Shown here: one piece after another, positions 18,990 to 22,180 of the stretch
Layout: each line of letters starts with the position of its first letter
Position numbering within the stretch: the first letter of the stretch is position 1
Assembly (NCBI GenBank): GCA_946803715.1
Contig: CAMPET010000317.1
Span: 9,241 to 31,420, forward strand
DNA: 22,180 nt
Direction of reading: 5' to 3'
Source: Beroe ovata
Lineage: Eukaryota; Ctenophora; Nuda; Beroida; Beroidae
Notes under the pieces: model-generated
Told to the model about the DNA's origin: nothing
What the model saw: the letters and a program-made list of their open reading frames with translations, nothing else
Databases searched by the model: none
Position numbers and translations under genes: made by a program

Positions 18990-19091
18990 CGTCACTAGTT
19001 GTAGGATTTTACCCTACCGTCGGTGCGCGCGATTTTCAATCCGCCCCGACGGCAAGGGTAGGGTGAAATCCTACAAGTACAACGTCACTAG
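18990..19091. mobile_element. 84-bp MITE-like hairpin with 9-bp flanking direct repeats
   Basis: The 9-mer CGTCACTAG flanks the element at 18990-18998 and 19083-19091, as a target-site duplication would. The element (18999-19082) begins TTGTA and ends TACAA. Its arms TTGTAGGATTTTACCCTACC and GGGTAGGGTGAAATCCTACAA pair with one mismatch and a short asymmetry at the right end, and the pairing continues into CCGTCGG/CCGACGG. It has no coding capacity. The duplication length (8-9 bp) is reminiscent of hAT-type elements, but I cannot name the family. Confidence 0.7.
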
Positions 19092-19957
19092 CTGACCGGC
19101 AGCTAGCATCACCATGCAACATAGGGTAGAGGGTTTTTGGGTGACCCTCTCCGATTTCTTAGGCCTCGTAGTATGTAATAGATAATTTCATGGCGGTTCA
19201 GATGCTGTCATTCTTTTTGAAATTGACCGTCATTAAACCTAAAAGAAAATTGATTGAAATTCATTCCAATTATTGCCTTATATGGGCATTGATTATGCGC
19301 CTCTCTCCCAGACTCACGCTTCTCTCTCTCCCTCACGCGACTAATTGTGTTGCTGATATACGACACAGCCTAATATAATCATGCCCTCTACTCTTGGGGC
19401 AGATCTAATTATGCACTGTCCAGGGTCAGCCCATATTTTGGAAACACGAACATATAAGAAGCATGTCATGATATTGGTAATGTTATTGTTACACTCACTG
19501 TGTCATGTTATTGTTACTCACATTGCACACACACAAATACATACACACACACTTTGTAGTAGTCTAAGTCAATGACTAGACTGTAGACCGAGCTATTAAT
19601 GTGAAAATACTATGTGATTGTTNTCCGTGATCCGTCAAAATCAGCAATAATACATCCGGCATTTGAAAATATCGCGCCGCGCAGACAACTTCAAAATAAA
19701 TACTGTCAATTATTGATCAATGAACATGGAACACGAACATTTATTCAGTATTCGCTGCTAAAAATGCAATGCATTAAGTTAGATCTTGTCGCCAAGCACA
19801 TTCATTCCAGTCACAAGAACATGCTGTTTTAAATAAGAATTATCAACAGTCTCACATCTCTAGTGTGGCATGCTCACAATAGAAACTTTGCTTGTTGCTA
19901 ATTCCTGGTATTGATTCAAGAATGAAAATTGAAATGAATTTGTAGTGAAATGCCCTC

Positions 19958-20103
19958 ATGATGTTCCTTTCAGTTAAGATCAAGTTGATGTCTTTTACCA
20001 ATGCAGTTGAAGTGTTCTTCTTGACATCAACAGTTGTTTTATTGAGTTTGTCAAGATTAGTCTTCAATGGAACATCATCAAGAGTCTTAAACCCTATCTA
20101 CAG
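19958..20103 (+). CDS. PIGW: PIGW exon 1 (N-terminal helix)
   Basis: Reads VEVFFLTSTVVLLSLSRLVF, a membrane helix, then NGTSSRVLNPIYR, like the PIGW N-terminus. Two models exist. The frame is open from ATGATG at 19958, giving an initial exon. Alternatively ttcctttcag is an acceptor and the exon begins at 19974, with a missing upstream exon. A later ATG at 19988 is a third option. It ends in phase 2 at gttgta. Confidence 0.65.
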
Positions 20104-21455
20104 GTTGTACAATAAATCTTTATATCAAAACTTATGATCAGCTCATTCATTTGAACCCTCTGGCCTCTTATCACTTATGAATAGAAACATTATACAGGTT
20201 TTCATCAGATACAGTTATAATTTCTATACCACTGCTATTGATCTTCACCGTTGGAGATGGATATAATGCAGTATGCATGGTGTTCCTGTCTGTACTCATA
20301 ATGGCAGCATTGGTATACAAGTTCAGGTAGAAGATTACTGTATAACAGAGCTGGCGCTTCGTGTGTCAAGTTTTCCTTTTATTATTTACCATGTGTCAAG
20401 TTTTCCTTCCATTAGTATTAAGCAACATATTGAAATCATACACTGTTTATCTTCAGCTTGAAGAGCTTCAAATCATATCCCTCTCTTGAGAGTGACTACA
20501 AGTTTGAATCACACAAAGTTTACATAACGTTGTACAGAAGTTTTGTCACCCTCTCTACAGTTATATGTATCTTGGCAGTGGACTTTCACACGATTTTCCC
20601 TGGTAAGTCTATGAAGAATTTGAGTTAGACAATCACCAATTGATTGATAATCTAATGAGTCACATCACAGATCATATTTCTACAGCTAAACATAGGAAGA
20701 AGTTCACTGTTGGATATAGTTTGATGGACTCGGGAGTCGGAAGTTTCATTTTCATGGCTGGCATTGTTTCTCCTGAGGCTAGACTTGGCAAAATTCCAGA
20801 CTCAGGATTCAAGGTAGCTTTTGATAATTTCAATTGATACCGGATACCTTATGACTAGTATTGCAATTCAATATCATCATAATGGCACAAGTTTCAACTT
20901 GAGATAATTAGCAATCATTCTCAACCGCATATATTCTACACGGCATTGTGAACCATCAATAGTGTAAATCATCTAATTATATGGGGCAAGAGGAATCCTT
21001 TCAATTCACCCTCATAATAAATGTATACAGATCAGGCCGTACATAGTTGAGCTATAGGTTGCCAGACTAATGCCCCATACACATTTATCTCATGAATCCC
21101 TTTACTTGGCATTTAGGGTGTGATGATTGGTATATTTTGTAGGCTAGTAGTTAGTCTATGTAAGTTTGGGATTGTGCAAAGATCACGTCAATCATGCAGA
21201 GGACTCTAATTCTACTTTCCCTAATATAAAATTGTTTAATCATGCGGTTAAATCATACATAAGGCTGTTGTGAAATACACCTACCTCTTGCACGCTTCTG
21301 GATTTGTCCATTTTCTAAGATTTTAGAAGTTTGATTTGTTGGTTGTATCGCATGACAAGGCTATTTCTTAAAACAAATGACATTTTCAGAACATAAAGAA
21401 GAGTGCTAAGTCTGCATCAGTGGTTTACACAGTTGGCATCATCAGATCATTGCTN
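19958..21455 (+). CDS. PIGW: PIGW/GWT1 homologue, 5' part, truncated by window end
   Basis: PIGW/GWT1 is a multi-pass ER membrane enzyme that transfers an acyl chain to the inositol of glucosaminyl-phosphatidylinositol, an early step of GPI-anchor synthesis. Five exons are visible: about 19958-20103 (or 19974-20103), 20198-20326, 20457-20602, 20686-20813 and 21390-21455. All joins keep frame. Family hallmarks are ICILAVDFHTIFP in exon 3, YSLMDSGVGSFIF followed by GIVSPE in exon 4, and VVYTVGIIRSLL in exon 5. Hydrophobic helices are present in exons 1, 2 and 3. Roughly 210 residues are covered; the family is usually near 500, so the C-terminal half must lie outside or in exons I could not find. 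Codons are strongly A/T-ending, unlike the two upstream genes. Confidence 0.85.
20198..20326 (+). CDS. PIGW: PIGW exon 2 (two hydrophobic segments)
   Basis: The first G completes AG|G (Arg). It then reads FSSDTVIISIPLLLIFTVGD and a second helix CMVFLSVLIMAALVYKF, matching the position of the second and third helices of the family. The donor is gtagaa in phase 2. Confidence 0.8.
20327..20456 (+). other. PIGW: PIGW intron with 30-bp-period direct repeat
   Basis: The 17-mer tgtgtcaagttttcctt occurs at 20362-20378 and 20392-20408, a 30-bp period, within this short intron. It probably reflects a local duplication. Confidence 0.8.
20457..20602 (+). CDS. PIGW: PIGW exon 3 (ILAVDF motif)
   Basis: Joins exon 2 through AG|C (Ser). 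It contains the hydrophilic loop SLESDYKFESHK, the segment YITLYRSFVTLSTVICIL and the hallmark AVDFHTIFP. It ends at gtaagt in phase 1. Confidence 0.9.
20686..20813 (+). CDS. PIGW: PIGW exon 4 (SLMDSGVGSF motif)
   Basis: Opens AKHRKKFTVGYSLMDSGVGS, matching the conserved RxFAKTExxGxxxMDxGVGxF block of PIGW/GWT1, then FIFMAGIVSPEAR. It ends in phase 0 at gtagct. Confidence 0.92.
20814..21389 (+). other. PIGW: PIGW intron 4
   Basis: A 576-base AT-rich intron from gtagct to cattttcag. I see nothing else recognisable in it. Confidence 0.75.
21390..21455 (+). CDS. PIGW: PIGW exon 5 (ends at an N next to (GT)n)
   Basis: A 66-base exon reading NIKKSAKSASVVYTVGIIRS then LL, matching the family segment that ends in GxxRLL. 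The last codon is CTN, with the unknown base at the third position, so Leu is certain. The following GTGTGT of the microsatellite would serve as the donor. Confidence 0.75.

Positions 21456-21513
<58 letters not shown>
21456..21513. repeat. (GT)n microsatellite at the PIGW exon 5 donor
   Basis: About 29 GT units immediately after the N at 21455. Its first GT coincides with the 5' splice site of exon 5. Confidence 0.95.
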
Positions 21514-21517
<4 letters not shown>

Positions 21518-22125
21518 GTTTGCCACACCCTCAGTACTACATAAGAATGTTGACAGTCTATACCAGCTGTATTATAGGTAGTGGGCGACCGAAATATGAA
21601 CACACAGACATAACCACACTTAACTCATTACTCACGCAGGAATTTGAATAGGTTCCTGTAATGATGCATTCAATTCAATTATCTCAATGATTTTCTCCTT
21701 TTGAGTTAGAAGAAATAGTAACAAATAGGTTCACTTTACAGTTACTTCTTTAATTATTGGGACGACCTCAGTAGAGAAGCTCATTATCAAAAACACAAAT
21801 ACACACGTTCACAAACACAAACACAGACAAACACTTTTATCAAGTTTATATGACTAGAAGATGCGTGTGTACTGTGTCCATACCTACCTGCAGATCAATC
21901 TCCGATTTCGCAGAATCCTAGAATCTCAAGTCGCTTATGATTCAATCACTTCGTGCAAACAAAGTTACAAATATAATTTATCATGATCGACTCTCAGTAG
22001 CATGAAGCATCGTATTTCATCGCTCAGTCGAAAAAATGTCCGATGAATTCGGAATATATTATGCGGTATATGTGGTCGGTGAGTAGTATCATGAGTCAGG
22101 TCACCAGGTGTATAGGGATCCACAG
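21514..22125. other. Right flank; remaining PIGW exons not identified
   Basis: Presumably within the PIGW gene. No segment gives a convincing match to the expected next block (SVKGxDYxEHVxEYGVHW type). A weak candidate is 22028-22065, reading EKMSDEFGIYYA, which resembles the EYGVHWN region but lacks the preceding residues. An A/C-rich stretch with CACAAA-type units lies at 21789-21833. Confidence 0.4.
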
Positions 22126-22139
22126 ACACACACACACAC

Positions 22140-22180
<41 letters not shown>
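22126..22180. repeat. (CA)n microsatellite at right window edge
   Basis: CA units with two CATA interruptions continue to the last base, so the true length is unknown. Confidence 0.97.

Larger units (their letters stand above)
18775..19957. other. Intergenic DNA between phosphoesterase gene and PIGW
   Basis: Holds a 10-bp inverted repeat (18856-18892), an 84-bp MITE-like element (18999-19082) and, from about 19190 onward, AT-rich sequence with one unknown base (19623). No clear poly(A) signal is seen near the stop codon. The PIGW promoter and any 5' exon should lie in the right part, but I cannot locate them. Confidence 0.6.

Noticed and set aside
19614-19832. 72-codon + strand frame as the first PIGW exon
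   Set aside because: It contains an unknown base, shows no similarity to the PIGW N-terminus and has no matching donor.
22028-22065. Candidate further PIGW exon (EKMSDEFGIYYA)
   Set aside because: It vaguely resembles the EYGVHWN block and has AG/GT borders. However, the phase does not join exon 5 and the preceding conserved residues are missing, so it is not called as an exon.
1-22180. CRISPR arrays, tRNA or rRNA genes, bacterial operons
   Set aside because: No regularly spaced repeats, no cloverleaf-like sequence with a T-loop GGTTCRANTCC, and no prokaryotic gene organisation were seen.

Overview
This is nuclear DNA from a multicellular animal, probably an invertebrate. Genes are split by GT-AG introns of about 70 bp to 4.8 kb. 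There are long (CA/GT)n microsatellites, no operon structure, and no bacterial or viral genes. The species cannot be read from the sequence; a non-bilaterian such as a sponge would fit but is not shown. The window begins and ends in (CA)n and holds three single unknown bases (7533, 19623, 21455), so it looks like an assembly piece bounded by microsatellites.

All three recognisable genes lie on the + strand. (1) 2028-15552: a 15-exon gene for a 722-residue nuclear protein with eleven C2H2-type zinc fingers in two arrays (five fingers, a Ser/Thr/Pro-rich spacer, six fingers). I assembled it by hand, and every exon join keeps the reading frame. (2) 16785-18774: a 3-exon gene for a 523-residue single-pass membrane protein with a calcineurin-like phosphoesterase domain of the acid-sphingomyelinase-like / endopolyphosphatase (Ppn1-like) class. 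(3) 19958 to beyond the right edge: the first five exons of a PIGW/GWT1 homologue, the ER enzyme that acylates inositol during GPI-anchor synthesis. It is cut off by the window end. The three genes share no obvious pathway and look like ordinary neighbours.

The introns and flanks carry most of the unexplained structure. The hexamer CACGTG occurs about 33 times before position 18360 and not at all afterwards. Many copies sit in clusters with CCAAT/ATTGG boxes, and one cluster has CACGTGACGTCA composites. X-box-like near-palindromes (GTTGCTATGACAAC type) recur in introns, UTR and coding exons. The 11-mer CTCCTTCATAA occurs seven times, always in the sense orientation and always in introns of the zinc-finger gene. 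An 84-bp hairpin element with 9-bp flanking direct repeats (MITE-like) lies between genes 2 and 3. Right of about 19.1 kb the DNA becomes visibly more AT-rich.

I found no tRNA, rRNA, CRISPR array or complete autonomous transposon, and no strongly novel multi-gene system. The most unusual material is the set of dispersed short motifs and the gene-structure details listed in the findings.
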